This document shows, one piece after another, positions 28,083 to 36,813 of a DNA stretch of 64,000 nt. This DNA comes from Bryobacterales bacterium. Its GTDB lineage: Bacteria; Acidobacteriota; Terriglobia; Bryobacterales; Bryobacteraceae. Positions within the stretch are counted from its first letter, which is position 1; every line of letters begins with the position of its first letter. The DNA lies in contig JAEUQF010000319.1 of NCBI GenBank assembly GCA_016789745.1, positions 1 through 64,000 of the forward strand, in the 5' to 3' direction. The translations under genes were made by a program, and so were the position numbers. A model generated the notes under the pieces. It had not been told where the DNA came from, did no database searches, and saw only the letters and a list, made by a program, of their open reading frames with translations.

Positions 28083-29306
28083 ATGGCGGAATACCTGCTC
28101 AAGTATGCGGATGCCCGCGGCCAGATCAAGGAACAGCTTGCCGAGGCGGATTCGGAAAAGGAGATCCGGGATCGCTTCCAGTCGCAGGGGTTTCTGATCT
28201 ATTCGATCAAGCCGAGCGGCAAGAGCCTGGTTTCCGGGCTCGGTGTCGGCGGCAAGTCGAAGAAGATCAACATGGAGAAGTTCCTGATCTTCAACCAGCA
28301 GTTTCTGACGCTGGTGCGCGCCGGACTTCCGATACTCAAGTGCCTGGACCTGCTGGCGGACCGGTTGACGGATCCGAAGCTGTCCAAGCACATCCAGACG
28401 GTGCGCGACGAAGTGCGGAACGGGGCGCTGCTGTCGGATGCGTTCGAAGCCGCCGGCGTGTTTCCGCCGATTTACGTGACGACGATCATGGCGGGTGAGA
28501 AGTCGGGGGCGCTGGTGGAGGTTTTGGAGCGGTACCTGGCTTACCAGCGCATGTCGATGACGGTGAAGAAGAAGCTGATGCTGGCGCTGATCTACCCGGC
28601 GGTGCTCATCGTGCTGGTGACGATGCTGATCATCTTCATGGTGACGTACGTAGTGCCACAGTTTGCGACGCTTTATTCGGGGTTGGGCGCGGCGCTGCCG
28701 GGCATTACGCAGATGCTGATCACGGTCGGCACGGTGGCGCACGACTACATCGTCGTGATCGGGCTTAGCGTAATCGCCACGGTAGTGGCGGTCCGGCTGT
28801 GGACGCGGACCGAGATGGGTAAGGAGCGGCTGGACAAATGGACGCTGCGTACGCCCGTTCTGGGACCTATCTGGATCAAATACCAGATGGCGCAGTTGGG
28901 GCGCGTGTTGAGTACGCTGCTGCTGGGCGGCATTCCGCTGATGCAGGCGCTGGAAACGGCATTTACGTCGCTGGAGTCGCGGCTGTTGCGGAAGGCGTTG
29001 GAACGCGCGCGGCAGTCGGTGAAGGAGGGGCAGCCCTTATCGCGGTCTCTCGATGCGAGCAAGATCTTCCCCTCGCTTGCGATTGACATGATTGAGGTTG
29101 GGGAATCGACGGGCGCCCTGCCGGCTATGTTGAACTCTGTAGCGGAGTTCTACGAAGAGGACGTCACCACGCAGATGACAGCCACGCTGAGCCTGATTGA
29201 GCCGGCGATTATGATCTTCATGGGCGGGTTTGTAGCCTTTGTGCTGGTGGCGCTCTACCTGCCGATCTTCTCGCTCTCGGACACGCTGGGCGGCGGGTCG
29301 CGCTAG
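28083..29306 (+). CDS. Type II secretion/type IV pilus inner-membrane platform protein (PilC/GspF)
   Basis: The 407-residue product has two T2SSF domains, each with a long helical cytoplasmic part and a hydrophobic hairpin: FNQQFLTLVRAGLPILKCLD and AGEKSGALVEVLERYL; then LGRVLSTLLLGGIPLMQALE and IDMIEVGESTGALPAMLNSV. Membrane helices are at ~170-195, ~220-240 and ~375-395. It anchors the assembly ATPase and pseudopilin fibre. It is 3 kb away from the ATPase gene, separated by accessory genes. CATACT nine bases before the ATG may be its -10. Confidence 0.92.
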   Translation: MAEYLLKYADARGQIKEQLAEADSEKEIRDRFQSQGFLIYSIKPSGKSLVSGLGVGGKSKKINMEKFLIFNQQFLTLVRAGLPILKCLDLLADRLTDPKLSKHIQTVRDEVRNGALLSDAFEAAGVFPPIYVTTIMAGEKSGALVEVLERYLAYQRMSMTVKKKLMLALIYPAVLIVLVTMLIIFMVTYVVPQFATLYSGLGAALPGITQMLITVGTVAHDYIVVIGLSVIATVVAVRLWTRTEMGKERLDKWTLRTPVLGPIWIKYQMAQLGRVLSTLLLGGIPLMQALETAFTSLESRLLRKALERARQSVKEGQPLSRSLDASKIFPSLAIDMIEVGESTGALPAMLNSVAEFYEEDVTTQMTATLSLIEPAIMIFMGGFVAFVLVALYLPIFSLSDTLGGGSR

Positions 29307-29316
29307 AGGCTCTGCA

Positions 29317-30162
29317 ATGGCTGATCCCTGCACGGATTTTCGCCTCTCGGCGGAGGAACAGGCTGACGGCTGGAAGCTGCTCTCTGATACCTCTGCGAAA
29401 GCACAGTGGCAGGCCGGACTGGATTTGCCGTTTCCGGCACAGGGCTGGACCGTTCGAGGGACCTGCCTGGAGTTGTCCGAGCCTCGTGGCGGCGGCTCCC
29501 TGCATAGCGCGAAGGCCTATCAGGACTTCGACTTACGCTGGGAGTGGGAGATCGCGCCGGGCGGCGATTCGGGCGTGCGGTATTTAGCCGAGTACCAGCC
29601 GGTGCCGCCGGATCTGGAACCACTGCCGGAGTTCATCGCCGCGGCGTCCGGAGTAACGTTGCTGCTGAGCATCGTCGTTTTCCTGGCCGGACGCCTGCGG
29701 TACAAGCACCGCGCGGCCGCGGCGGGATTCGCCATGGTGCTGCTGGCGGTGGTGGGCCTGGTCGGATCCATGCGGGTGAATGACTCGCTGGAGAGGCAGT
29801 ACTATCGTGACGTGGTGGGCCTGGAATACCAACTGCTGGACGATAGCAGCCGCGGTGGAGGAACATCGCCAAAGCAGCGGACCGGATCTCTGTACGATAT
29901 CCTGCCTGGCCAGGCGCCGGTGTCCGGCCTGAGTCATTCCAGCCGGATTGTGGTGGCAGGTGGTAAGGTGCAACACTGGCTGGACGGCGCCCTGGTTTTG
30001 GAATACGCGCAGGACTCGCAGGCTTTCCAGACCGGCTTACAGCAGACCAGCTATCGCGACGTGGAACTGGAAAAGCGCCGGAAGGGCCGCTTGCAGCTGC
30101 GGAATCAGGGGTCGCGGGTGGTATTCCAGAATGTGCGCATCCGGGAAGGTACGGCAAAGTGA
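29317..30162 (+). CDS. DUF1080 (3-keto-disaccharide hydrolase-like) protein with an internal membrane hairpin
   Basis: The 281-residue product has a concanavalin-like DUF1080 fold with early strands (WTVRGTCLELSEPRGGGSLH, FDLRWEWEIAPGGDSGVRYL) and late strands (VVGLEYQLLDDSSR, SLYDILPGQAPV, SSRIVVAGGKVQHWLDGALV). In ordinary members the two halves are joined by a few residues. Here ~75 residues (about 92-166) are inserted, holding two hydrophobic helices (~107-125 and ~134-151). There is no N-terminal signal. The inserted hairpin may put the sandwich halves on a membrane. GAGG precedes the ATG by 7 bases, and the gene begins 10 bases after pilC. Confidence 0.7.
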   Translation: MADPCTDFRLSAEEQADGWKLLSDTSAKAQWQAGLDLPFPAQGWTVRGTCLELSEPRGGGSLHSAKAYQDFDLRWEWEIAPGGDSGVRYLAEYQPVPPDLEPLPEFIAAASGVTLLLSIVVFLAGRLRYKHRAAAAGFAMVLLAVVGLVGSMRVNDSLERQYYRDVVGLEYQLLDDSSRGGGTSPKQRTGSLYDILPGQAPVSGLSHSSRIVVAGGKVQHWLDGALVLEYAQDSQAFQTGLQQTSYRDVELEKRRKGRLQLRNQGSRVVFQNVRIREGTAK

Positions 30163-30216
30163 TGGCTTTGCCTTGCGGTTCGCACGTATCGTTCATCGGA
30201 GGTTCTCCCGTCCCGA

Positions 30217-31032
30217 ATGGCTATCTCGATTGTTCCGAATTCCGCGGCTGTGACTGTTACCTCGCGGCCCGGCGTCAACGCGCCCACCATTAACGCCACC
30301 AATGTCCGCTTCACCTCGCAGACCATCCACTTGGCCGGATCGGTGCAGTTGAACGGACTGGCGGCGGATCCCACGGCCGGCTGGCTGGTGGGTTGGATCC
30401 AGGCGCAATGGATTGAAACCAATTGGGGCTACTACCGTGGCCGGTTGAACAACCACGGCAGCGCGTTTCAGCAGCGGGCGCGGCCCCCGGCTCGTCCCGG
30501 ACAGGCCTGCCGGGATACCGTAGGGCCGGTGAGCGACATTTTCTACTCGACCAATCCGGCGCTGCGCGCAGGTCCCGGCGCGGGCAATCCCTTCCCGCAG
30601 ACGGTTTCCGTCGTGTTCCGGGATACCCCCAGCGAAACGTATCCGATTACAGTGACGAACACGTTGACCGGACAGCCGAACTTCCTGCGGGAGGTCCAAC
30701 TGGAGTTCCATTTTGCCACGATCTTCGTGGTGCGGGATCCGGCGGGAGTGTTCCACCAGTTGAAGCATCTCTATTGGAACATGCACTGGCAATATCGATT
30801 TACCGCGAGTGCTTTTCCGCCGACGACGGGCAGTCTGACGGCCGCACCGGTAGCAGGGGGCGTCGGTGGCAACGTCAGCCGTGTCTTCTCCGGTGCGGCG
30901 ACAGACAAACGGTTCGCAGGCGTGCTGACTTCGGCACAGACCTCGAGCTGTAACGTGGTGGCCGGCAACGCGTCCAGTAATCCGAACGTGCGGGAGTCAC
31001 GCGTATGGGACAATTTCGACGTGAGGCGCTAG
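30217..31032 (+). CDS. Hypothetical protein (271 aa)
   Basis: No family was recognised. The protein is rich in Thr, Asn, Pro and Val with alternating hydrophobic patterns (VRFTSQTIHLAGSVQLNGLA, SVVFRDTPSETYPITVTNTL), suggesting beta structure. Aromatic-rich motifs WIETNWGYYRGRLNN and LYWNMHWQYRF stand out. There is no signal peptide or membrane helix. Its end overlaps the start of the lipoprotein-like gene by 28 bases, so the two are probably co-translated and act together. The ATG is weakly supported: GGAGG lies ~14 bases upstream. Confidence 0.6.
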   Translation: MAISIVPNSAAVTVTSRPGVNAPTINATNVRFTSQTIHLAGSVQLNGLAADPTAGWLVGWIQAQWIETNWGYYRGRLNNHGSAFQQRARPPARPGQACRDTVGPVSDIFYSTNPALRAGPGAGNPFPQTVSVVFRDTPSETYPITVTNTLTGQPNFLREVQLEFHFATIFVVRDPAGVFHQLKHLYWNMHWQYRFTASAFPPTTGSLTAAPVAGGVGGNVSRVFSGAATDKRFAGVLTSAQTSSCNVVAGNASSNPNVRESRVWDNFDVRR

Positions 31033-31460
31033 GGCTGGCTCTGACCGTAATCGCTTTGACAGCCTGCGCAGGAGGTGCTGTGAGTTCCGCTATCGTGATC
31101 AAAAACCTGGAAAAACCGGGCGCCTTCTCGGTGACGAATGAGGGCCCGGACGTGGAGTTGGAGCTCCATGTGGTAGTGGAGAAGCAGGAAGGCGGCACCT
31201 GGACCAATACGGATGCCGATGTCCGGCTCATCGCCTCTTGCGACGAGCCGGAAACGGGCGCCACGCGGCGCCTGGCCCGCGGCGAGACGCTTGTCGTAAA
31301 GGCTTGGGACGGCTGGAGTTGCGATGGCCAATGTCCCCGGCCTTGCCGCGCGAACCTCTACCTGGGCCCGGGGACTTTCCGTTTCGTGGTGCAGACCGCG
31401 GGCGGCAAACAGCGCTGGGAAGGGCCGGCTTTCGAGTTAGGCGAGGATCCCCGCAAGTAA
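31005..31460 (+). CDS. Predicted lipoprotein (151 aa)
   Basis: The N-terminus (FRREALGLALTVIALTAC) ends in a lipobox LTAC with Cys21 as the acylation site. The mature part is a small beta-rich domain with four further cysteines (SCDEPETG, WSCDGQCPRPCRANLYLGPG) that may form disulfides or a metal site. No family was recognised. It overlaps the upstream hypothetical gene and ends 2 bases from the convergent toxin gene stop. Confidence 0.6.
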   Translation: MGQFRREALGLALTVIALTACAGGAVSSAIVIKNLEKPGAFSVTNEGPDVELELHVVVEKQEGGTWTNTDADVRLIASCDEPETGATRRLARGETLVVKAWDGWSCDGQCPRPCRANLYLGPGTFRFVVQTAGGKQRWEGPAFELGEDPRK

Positions 31461-31462
31461 CG

Positions 31463-31930
31463 TCAATGCAAGTAGACTTTCAGCCCGAGGTCGGCGGGTG
31501 AGTGCGCAAAGGGATTGACGACGGTCAAGCCGGCGAATTTCCGGCCGGTCTGCAAATCCTCGGTGAGCAGGTAGGCACAACAGGCCTGCTCTGCCGCGGC
31601 TACAACAAGCGCGTCCCAATAATGAAGGGACGCGTTGTCCATCCAGAACCAGGCCCGGCGCGCGAGCGAGAGCGTATTCGGAACCGGTTCCCAAAGGGCT
31701 AGGGTCTCAACGTCGTGCCGCAGCTTATCATCTGGCCATTTCAGCTTGTACCTGCCAGCTTGGTAGAACTCGTTTAAGACCTGCCAGCTTACCGCACCGG
31801 CGCTGTAGAACCAGAGTCTGTCCACCCACTCCCGGGCGGCGTGCTGCTTGCCCTGGTCGCGTCCATCCAGAGTGTACAGCAGCACGTTAGTGTCAACGAA
31901 GAACTGCCTATTCGCGGTTGGAACGGTCAT
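31463..31930 (-). CDS. PIN-domain toxin (VapC-like)
   Basis: The 155-residue product starts at the ATG at 31930, which overlaps the end of the antitoxin gene by 23 bases and implies translational coupling. PIN motifs present are FVDTNVLLYTLD (first Asp), SWQVLNEFY (Glu), HYWDALVVAAAEQA (Asp) and the C-terminal TEDLQTGRKFAGLTVVNPF. All four acidic positions of an active Mg-dependent RNase are intact. Such toxins cleave tRNA or rRNA when the antitoxin is degraded. It sits as an antisense insertion between two blocks of pilus/secretion genes. Confidence 0.88.
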   Translation of the reverse strand: MTVPTANRQFFVDTNVLLYTLDGRDQGKQHAAREWVDRLWFYSAGAVSWQVLNEFYQAGRYKLKWPDDKLRHDVETLALWEPVPNTLSLARRAWFWMDNASLHYWDALVVAAAEQACCAYLLTEDLQTGRKFAGLTVVNPFAHSPADLGLKVYLH

Positions 31931-32174
31931 ACCAGTCTTCACGGCGGCCGCGTTCGGAGGCGGAGAGGCCCTCGGTAACCGGAGTTATCAGCTTCCAGCG
32001 TTCATACGCCGCCCAATACTCATCTGTACGGCGCATCTCTTTTTCGAGCATTTCGCCGACGAGTCTGGAGACGGAGGTGTTCTTCTCCGCAGCCAGTCGG
32101 CGGGCCCATTGGGCGACCTCAGGCTTCAAGGTGATGGTGACGTTCTTGAGCTTGGGGGTCTTGGATTCTGACAC
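31908..32174 (-). CDS. VapB-like antitoxin
   Basis: The 88-residue product has a ribbon-helix-helix-type N-terminus (LKNVTITLKPEVAQWARRLA, AAEKNTSVSRLVGEMLEKEM) and a charged tail (YERWKLITPVTEGLSASERG) that would wrap the toxin. The GTG at 32174 was chosen because TACACT lies exactly 6 bases upstream. The start codon and -10 are both inside a 31-base palindrome, as expected for an autorepressed operon. Confidence 0.8.
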   Translation of the reverse strand: MSESKTPKLKNVTITLKPEVAQWARRLAAEKNTSVSRLVGEMLEKEMRRTDEYWAAYERWKLITPVTEGLSASERGRREDWYDRSNRE

Positions 32175-32201
32175 GAAGTCAGTGTAACACGAACTTCGTG
32201 T
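32171..32201. promoter_or_regulatory. VapBC operator-promoter palindrome
   Basis: The arms ACACGAAGT and ACTTCGTGT flank an inner GTGT-A-ACAC, giving a near-perfect 31-base palindrome with one two-base mismatch per side. It covers the antitoxin start codon (32174-32172) and the minus-strand -10 TACACT (32186-32181). A bound VapBC complex would block both transcription and the start of a leaderless mRNA. Confidence 0.65.
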
Positions 32202-32257
32202 AGTTCATTTTCCCTCCACGTCCTGCCCTCCTGGTACGTCTTTCTCTATGTCGAAGC

Positions 32258-33883
32258 ATGGCAGCCCCCGACCGTCCCCAATTCCGTGACCCTCAACTGG
32301 AAGCAAACCAGGCCAAGGCAATGGCTGGCCGCTACCGGTGCGAGTATGTCGACCTGAAGGAAGAGCGCATCGACCACAGCCTCTTTTCCTCCGTCCCGGT
32401 CGACCTGATGTTTCGCTATAACTTCGTCCCGCTGAGTGCCGAGAACGGACATTTGTCCATTGCCTTGGCCGATCCGCGAAACCTGAACCTCATCGACGAA
32501 CTGTCGATCCTGCTCGGTAAGCGGCTGCAGGTAAAGGTGGCGACGCTGTCGCAGATCTCGGATCTGCTGAAAAAAACCGAACAAAGCCAGCGCGTGCTGG
32601 ACGAGGTGACCGAAGGCTTCGCGCTGGACGTTGTCGGGGACGAAGAAAACCAGGACGAAACGCTATCGATTGATAGGCTTACGGGCACCGATTCGGACAT
32701 CGCCCCCGTTATCAAGCTGGTCGACACCACCATTTTCAACGCGCTCGAACGCCGCGCCTCCGATATTCACATCGAAACGCGCGACCAGGAAGTGGCCATC
32801 AAGTACCGCATCGACGGTGTGCTGCAATACGCCATGCCGCCGATCGCGAAGGAATGGCATTCCACCATCATCAGCCGTATCAAGGTTATGAGCGAGTTGG
32901 ACATCGCCGAGCGGCGCGTGCCGCAGGACGGCCGTTTCCGCGTCCGCTACAAGGGCCGCCTGATCGACTTCCGCGTCTCGGTGATGCCGACCATCCACGG
33001 CGAAGACTCCGTTCTCCGCGTCCTGGACAAAGAGTCGATGAGCGAAAAGTTTTCCTCGCTCAGCCTGGACGTGGTGGGATTCTCCGAGCACGATATCACC
33101 CGCTTCCGCCGCGCCATCAAGGAGCCCTACGGCATGGTACTGGTGACGGGGCCGACGGGGTCCGGTAAAACCACCACGCTGTACGCCGCGCTGATGGAAA
33201 TCAAGAACGACGAAGACAAGATCATCACGATTGAGGACCCCGTCGAATACCAGATCAAGGGCATCACGCAGATCCCGGTAAACGAGAAGAAGGGGCTTAC
33301 CTTCGCCCGCGGCCTGCGCTCCATCCTGCGCCATGACCCGGATAAGGTCATGGTGGGCGAAATCCGCGACCAGGAAACCGCGCAGATTGCCATCAACGCC
33401 GCGCTCACCGGACACCTGGTGTTCACCACCGTCCACGCCAATAACGTCATCGACGTGCTGGGCCGCTTCCTGAACATGGGCGTGGAGGCCTATAACTTCG
33501 TCTCGGCCCTGAACTGCATTTTGGCGCAGCGACTGGTGCGCATGATCTGCGAGCACTGCAAGAAGCCGGTGGAATACACCGATGAATACCTGGTGGAATC
33601 AGGGCTGAAGCTGGAAGAATGGCGCGATGTCACCTTCTATGAGGGCGCGGGCTGTTTTGAATGCGGCGGCACCGGGTACCGCGGCCGTACGGCGATTCAC
33701 GAACTGCTGGATCTGTCCGAGCGCATCCGCGAGATGATTCTGCAGCGGCGTCCGGGGAGTGAAGTGAAGCGCGCGGCGAAGGAAGAGGGCATGCGGTTCC
33801 TGCGGGAATCGGCGGTGGAGAAGGTGCGGATGGGCATCTCCACCTTAAAGGAAGTCAACAAGGTCACGTTCATCGAGGGCTAA
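32258..33883 (+). CDS. Type II secretion/type IV pilus assembly ATPase (GspE/PilB)
   Basis: The 541-residue product has an N-terminal GspE/MshE domain (residues ~20-120). Walker A GPTGSGKTTTLYAAL starts near residue 297, followed by an Asp box (DKIITIEDPVEYQI) and Walker B (HDPDKVMVGEIRDQETAQ). FTTVHANNVIDVLGRF is the His box. A tetracysteine zinc site (CEHC ... CFECGG) lies before the C-terminus. It is a hexameric motor driving pseudopilin assembly from the cytoplasmic face. Its stop overlaps the next ATG by one base, starting a six-gene operon. Confidence 0.93.
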   Translation: MAAPDRPQFRDPQLEANQAKAMAGRYRCEYVDLKEERIDHSLFSSVPVDLMFRYNFVPLSAENGHLSIALADPRNLNLIDELSILLGKRLQVKVATLSQISDLLKKTEQSQRVLDEVTEGFALDVVGDEENQDETLSIDRLTGTDSDIAPVIKLVDTTIFNALERRASDIHIETRDQEVAIKYRIDGVLQYAMPPIAKEWHSTIISRIKVMSELDIAERRVPQDGRFRVRYKGRLIDFRVSVMPTIHGEDSVLRVLDKESMSEKFSSLSLDVVGFSEHDITRFRRAIKEPYGMVLVTGPTGSGKTTTLYAALMEIKNDEDKIITIEDPVEYQIKGITQIPVNEKKGLTFARGLRSILRHDPDKVMVGEIRDQETAQIAINAALTGHLVFTTVHANNVIDVLGRFLNMGVEAYNFVSALNCILAQRLVRMICEHCKKPVEYTDEYLVESGLKLEEWRDVTFYEGAGCFECGGTGYRGRTAIHELLDLSERIREMILQRRPGSEVKRAAKEEGMRFLRESAVEKVRMGISTLKEVNKVTFIEG

Positions 33884-34791
33884 TGTCGCTGGTAGATAAG
33901 ATTCGCCACCTGCTTACGGACCCGCCGCCGGAATTCGTATTTGAGTTCTCCGAGACAGGGATTGCCTGGGTGCAGCATGGCAAGACGCTGGCATCCGGCT
34001 TTCAACCTTTGGAGCCCGGCGTGATGGCGATCTCGCCGGTGAAGGATAACGTCCTGAAACCGGAACTGCTGGAGCAGGCGGTGATGCGGATTGTGCCGGA
34101 AGACCGGCGGCGCCGTCCCTGCGCCATCATCCTGCCCGATTACTGTGCGCGGGTGGCGGTGCTGGATTTCGACAGTTTCCCTTCCGAGCCGGCAGAACAG
34201 CTTTCGCTGGTACGGTTCCGCGTAAAGAAGAGCGTGCCGTTTGATCTGGATGCGGCCAACGTGAGCTTCCACGTGCAGCCGGCGGCGAGCGGGCGCAAGA
34301 AGCGCGACGTGGTGGTGGCGGTAGTTTCGCTGGAGATTCTGGCTCGCTATGAGGCGCCGTTGCGGGTTTCGGGCCTGCATCCGGGCCTGGTGACGATATC
34401 GGCGTTGTCGGCATTGAACATGGTGCAGCCGAGCGGGCTGGAGATTGTCGCCAAGCTGAGTGGCAGTGCACTGACGGTGGCCGTGGTGGATCAGAACGCG
34501 CTCCGCATGTACCGCTGCGTGGAGTTGGATCAATTGACGGCGGAAGCCGTGCTCGCGATTCTGTATCCCACCTACGCCTACATTGAAGATGAGTTCAAGA
34601 AGAAGCCGGAGCGGCTGCTGTTGTGCGGCTTTGGCTCTTTCGGAGAAGTGATCGCGCCCGGGTTGGAGGCGGAGTTGGGCACAACGGTGGAGCCGCTACG
34701 CTCGGCACTGGGCACCATCGGCACATCGAATGCCGGGCTGTTGGGATACCTGGCGGGAACGGGCGTGGCGTCGCTGGAGGTGGCCGCGTGA
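33883..34791 (+). CDS. PilM/GspL-like actin-fold assembly protein
   Basis: The 302-residue product fits a PilM-type ATPase fold: FEFSETGIAWVQHGKTL at the front, and SEPAEQLSLVRFRVKKSVPF, the conserved element contacting PilN. LLLCGFGSFGEVIAPGLEAE is near the C-terminus. It would sit on the cytoplasmic side and link the assembly ATPase to the PilN/PilO membrane dimer. It is position two of the operon; its TGA overlaps the GTG of the next gene. Confidence 0.8.
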   Translation: MSLVDKIRHLLTDPPPEFVFEFSETGIAWVQHGKTLASGFQPLEPGVMAISPVKDNVLKPELLEQAVMRIVPEDRRRRPCAIILPDYCARVAVLDFDSFPSEPAEQLSLVRFRVKKSVPFDLDAANVSFHVQPAASGRKKRDVVVAVVSLEILARYEAPLRVSGLHPGLVTISALSALNMVQPSGLEIVAKLSGSALTVAVVDQNALRMYRCVELDQLTAEAVLAILYPTYAYIEDEFKKKPERLLLCGFGSFGEVIAPGLEAELGTTVEPLRSALGTIGTSNAGLLGYLAGTGVASLEVAA

Positions 34792-35354
34792 AGATCCAGA
34801 TCAATCTTTCGAGTGAGCCGTTCCGCAAAGAGCGGCCCTATATTGTCGCCACGGTGGCGATGAGCGCCGTGCTGCTGTTGACGCTGGGATATCTGACCTA
34901 CGCGGCGGTGCTTGGCCGTGATGAGGCGTCCGAGGCGCGGCAGGATGTCGAGGCCGCCAAGCAGCAGTTGGCCGGGCTGCAGCGGGAACAGAACCGGCTG
35001 GAAGCAATTCTGCGCCAGCCGGAGAACGGCGAAGTGATCGAGCGGAGCGTATTTCTGAACCAGTTGCTGTTCCGCAAGGGTATCAGTTGGACGCGCATTT
35101 TCGCCGATTTGGAGAAGGTGACGCCCTATAACGTGCGGCTGGTGCAGGTGCGGCCGCAGGTGACGCCGGCCAACGAAATCTATTTGGAGATGGTGGTGGC
35201 GGCCGCCAGTTCGGAGCCTGTGATCGAGATGCTGATGAAGATGGAAGGCTCGGCGCAGTTTGGCGCGACGCATGTCGCCAACTGGCTGCCGCCGTCGCAA
35301 ACCGAGCCGCTGTACCGCTACCGGATCAACGTGAACTATGCCCAGAAGCTCTAA
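34788..35354 (+). CDS. PilN-like inner-membrane alignment protein
   Basis: The GTG at 34788 gives 188 residues: a cytoplasmic start KIQINLSSEPFRKERPY (typical PilN INL box), a membrane helix at ~20-42, and a coiled coil (EARQDVEAAKQQLAGLQREQ). A ferredoxin-like periplasmic domain follows. Together with the PilO-like protein it should form the ring that connects the platform to the outer membrane. The 3' end overlaps the next gene by 17 bases. Confidence 0.8.
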   Translation: MKIQINLSSEPFRKERPYIVATVAMSAVLLLTLGYLTYAAVLGRDEASEARQDVEAAKQQLAGLQREQNRLEAILRQPENGEVIERSVFLNQLLFRKGISWTRIFADLEKVTPYNVRLVQVRPQVTPANEIYLEMVVAAASSEPVIEMLMKMEGSAQFGATHVANWLPPSQTEPLYRYRINVNYAQKL

Positions 35355-36030
35355 GCTCAGCGAACTGAAATCGAAGATCACGGAGAAGGTGCCGCTGAAG
35401 GCACACCACGTAACTGCGGATCCGCAGACGACAGGGCGTATCATTGTCGGCCTCCTGCTGGCGGCGAACGTGGTGGCGGCGCTGTTCGCGTTCCGGCCCT
35501 GGGCGGAGACGCCGCTGCAGTTGGAAGAGCAGTTGGTGAGTCTGAAAAAGCAGCAGGTCACTACGAAGACGCGCATCGGGCAGTTGCGGATTCTGACCAC
35601 CAAATCCGAAAAGGCGCGCAACGAAGGCGATCAGTTCCTGGGCAAGTACTTCCTGGGGCGTCGCACAGCGGCCTCCACGCTGGTGTCGGAGTTGACCAGC
35701 ATGGCAAAGGACTCCGGTATCAAGCCGAAAGAACACAGCTTCGCGTTTGAGGGGATTGAAGGTACCGAAAACCTGGCCATGATGACGATCACGGCCAATT
35801 ATGAAGGCAACTACGGCGACCTGATCAAGTATGTGAACCGGATTGACCGCTCGCCGCGGTTCTTCATTGTGGAGAGCCTGGCAGCGACGCCGCAACAGGG
35901 TGGGCAAGGCGTACTCAACATCAACATGAAGGTGAACGTCTTTGTAAGAGACGACGGCGCCTTCCCGCAGGTGGCCCAGGCGGCCACCCCGAAACCGGCA
36001 GCCGCCGCGGCTAAGGAAGAGTTGCCATGA
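35338..36030 (+). CDS. PilO/GspM-like inner-membrane alignment protein
   Basis: The 230-residue product has a cytoplasmic N-terminus, a membrane helix near residues 35-53 (IIVGLLLAANVVAALFAF), a coiled coil (LEEQLVSLKKQQVTTKTRIG) and a PilO-type periplasmic domain (TLVSELTSMAKDSGIKPKEH, GNYGDLIKYVNRIDRSPRFF). A Pro/Ala/Lys-rich tail follows. Gene order M-N-O supports the call more than the sequence does. Its stop overlaps the next start (ATGA). Confidence 0.8.
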   Translation: MPRSSKLSELKSKITEKVPLKAHHVTADPQTTGRIIVGLLLAANVVAALFAFRPWAETPLQLEEQLVSLKKQQVTTKTRIGQLRILTTKSEKARNEGDQFLGKYFLGRRTAASTLVSELTSMAKDSGIKPKEHSFAFEGIEGTENLAMMTITANYEGNYGDLIKYVNRIDRSPRFFIVESLAATPQQGGQGVLNINMKVNVFVRDDGAFPQVAQAATPKPAAAAAKEELP

Positions 36031-36803
36031 AACTGGGCGCGGAACCGAAGAAAATAGCGATGCTGGCGGGCTTAGGCTTGCTGGCGGCTTACTCCATCTA
36101 TACCAATCTGCTGTCGGGGCCGGATATTCCGGAGAGTGCACGGCAGAGCCAGTCGGCACCGCGGCCCGCGGGAGCGATTCCGAGCCCGGATTCCGCCGGG
36201 GCGCCCACACCGGCACAACAGGCTACGTCCGAACGGATGGCGCAGCGCCGGCAGGTGATGAGCGGACGCCAGTCCGTTGGCGAGTTCCGGCCATCGTTGA
36301 AGCCGGCCAGGCCCGAAGACCGCCCCGATCCGATGAAGGTGGATCCGACGCTGCGTCTGGACCTGCTGGCGAAGTTGCAGAACGTGACGTTATCGGGCGG
36401 GCAGCGCAGTTTGTTTGATTTAGGAACGCAGCCGCCGCCGGAAGCTGTGAAGACGGGGGATGTCCCGAAGATCGAAGTGGGTAAGCCGAAGAGCAAGGGA
36501 CGGCTGGATGTGGCGATGTTGCATCCGCAGCCGAAGCCAGCGGAAGTGAAGCCGGCAGCCGCGGTGAAGCCGCCCCCGCCTCCGATTCCCTTGAAGTTCT
36601 ATGGGTATAGCTCGGCCCGCACGGGCGGCGTGAAGCGAGTGTTCTTCCTGGAAGGGGAGGACATCTTCGTCGTCAATGAGGGCGACCTGATCAAGCGCCG
36701 CTACAAAGTGGTGCAGATCCGCTTAAACTCGGTAGTAGTAGAGGACACCGAGCACAAGCACCAGCAGACGTTGCAGCTGGAAGAGCCTCCGAACGCCGGC
36801 TAA
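36027..36803 (+). CDS. PilP/GspC-like periplasmic assembly protein
   Basis: The 258-residue product has an N-terminal anchor (KIAMLAGLGLLAAYSIYTNL), a long Pro/Ala-rich spacer (residues ~30-185) and a C-terminal beta domain. The beta domain reads IPLKFYGYSSARTGGVKRVF, EDIFVVNEGDLIKRRYKVVQ, VVVEDTEHKHQQTLQLEEP. This HR/homology-region-like fold is that of PilP/GspC, which contacts the secretin. It is a single-pass protein; no lipobox was seen. The secretin gene itself is not in the window. Confidence 0.7.
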   Translation: MKLGAEPKKIAMLAGLGLLAAYSIYTNLLSGPDIPESARQSQSAPRPAGAIPSPDSAGAPTPAQQATSERMAQRRQVMSGRQSVGEFRPSLKPARPEDRPDPMKVDPTLRLDLLAKLQNVTLSGGQRSLFDLGTQPPPEAVKTGDVPKIEVGKPKSKGRLDVAMLHPQPKPAEVKPAAAVKPPPPPIPLKFYGYSSARTGGVKRVFFLEGEDIFVVNEGDLIKRRYKVVQIRLNSVVVEDTEHKHQQTLQLEEPPNAG

Positions 36804-36813
36804 GGATTCTCAT

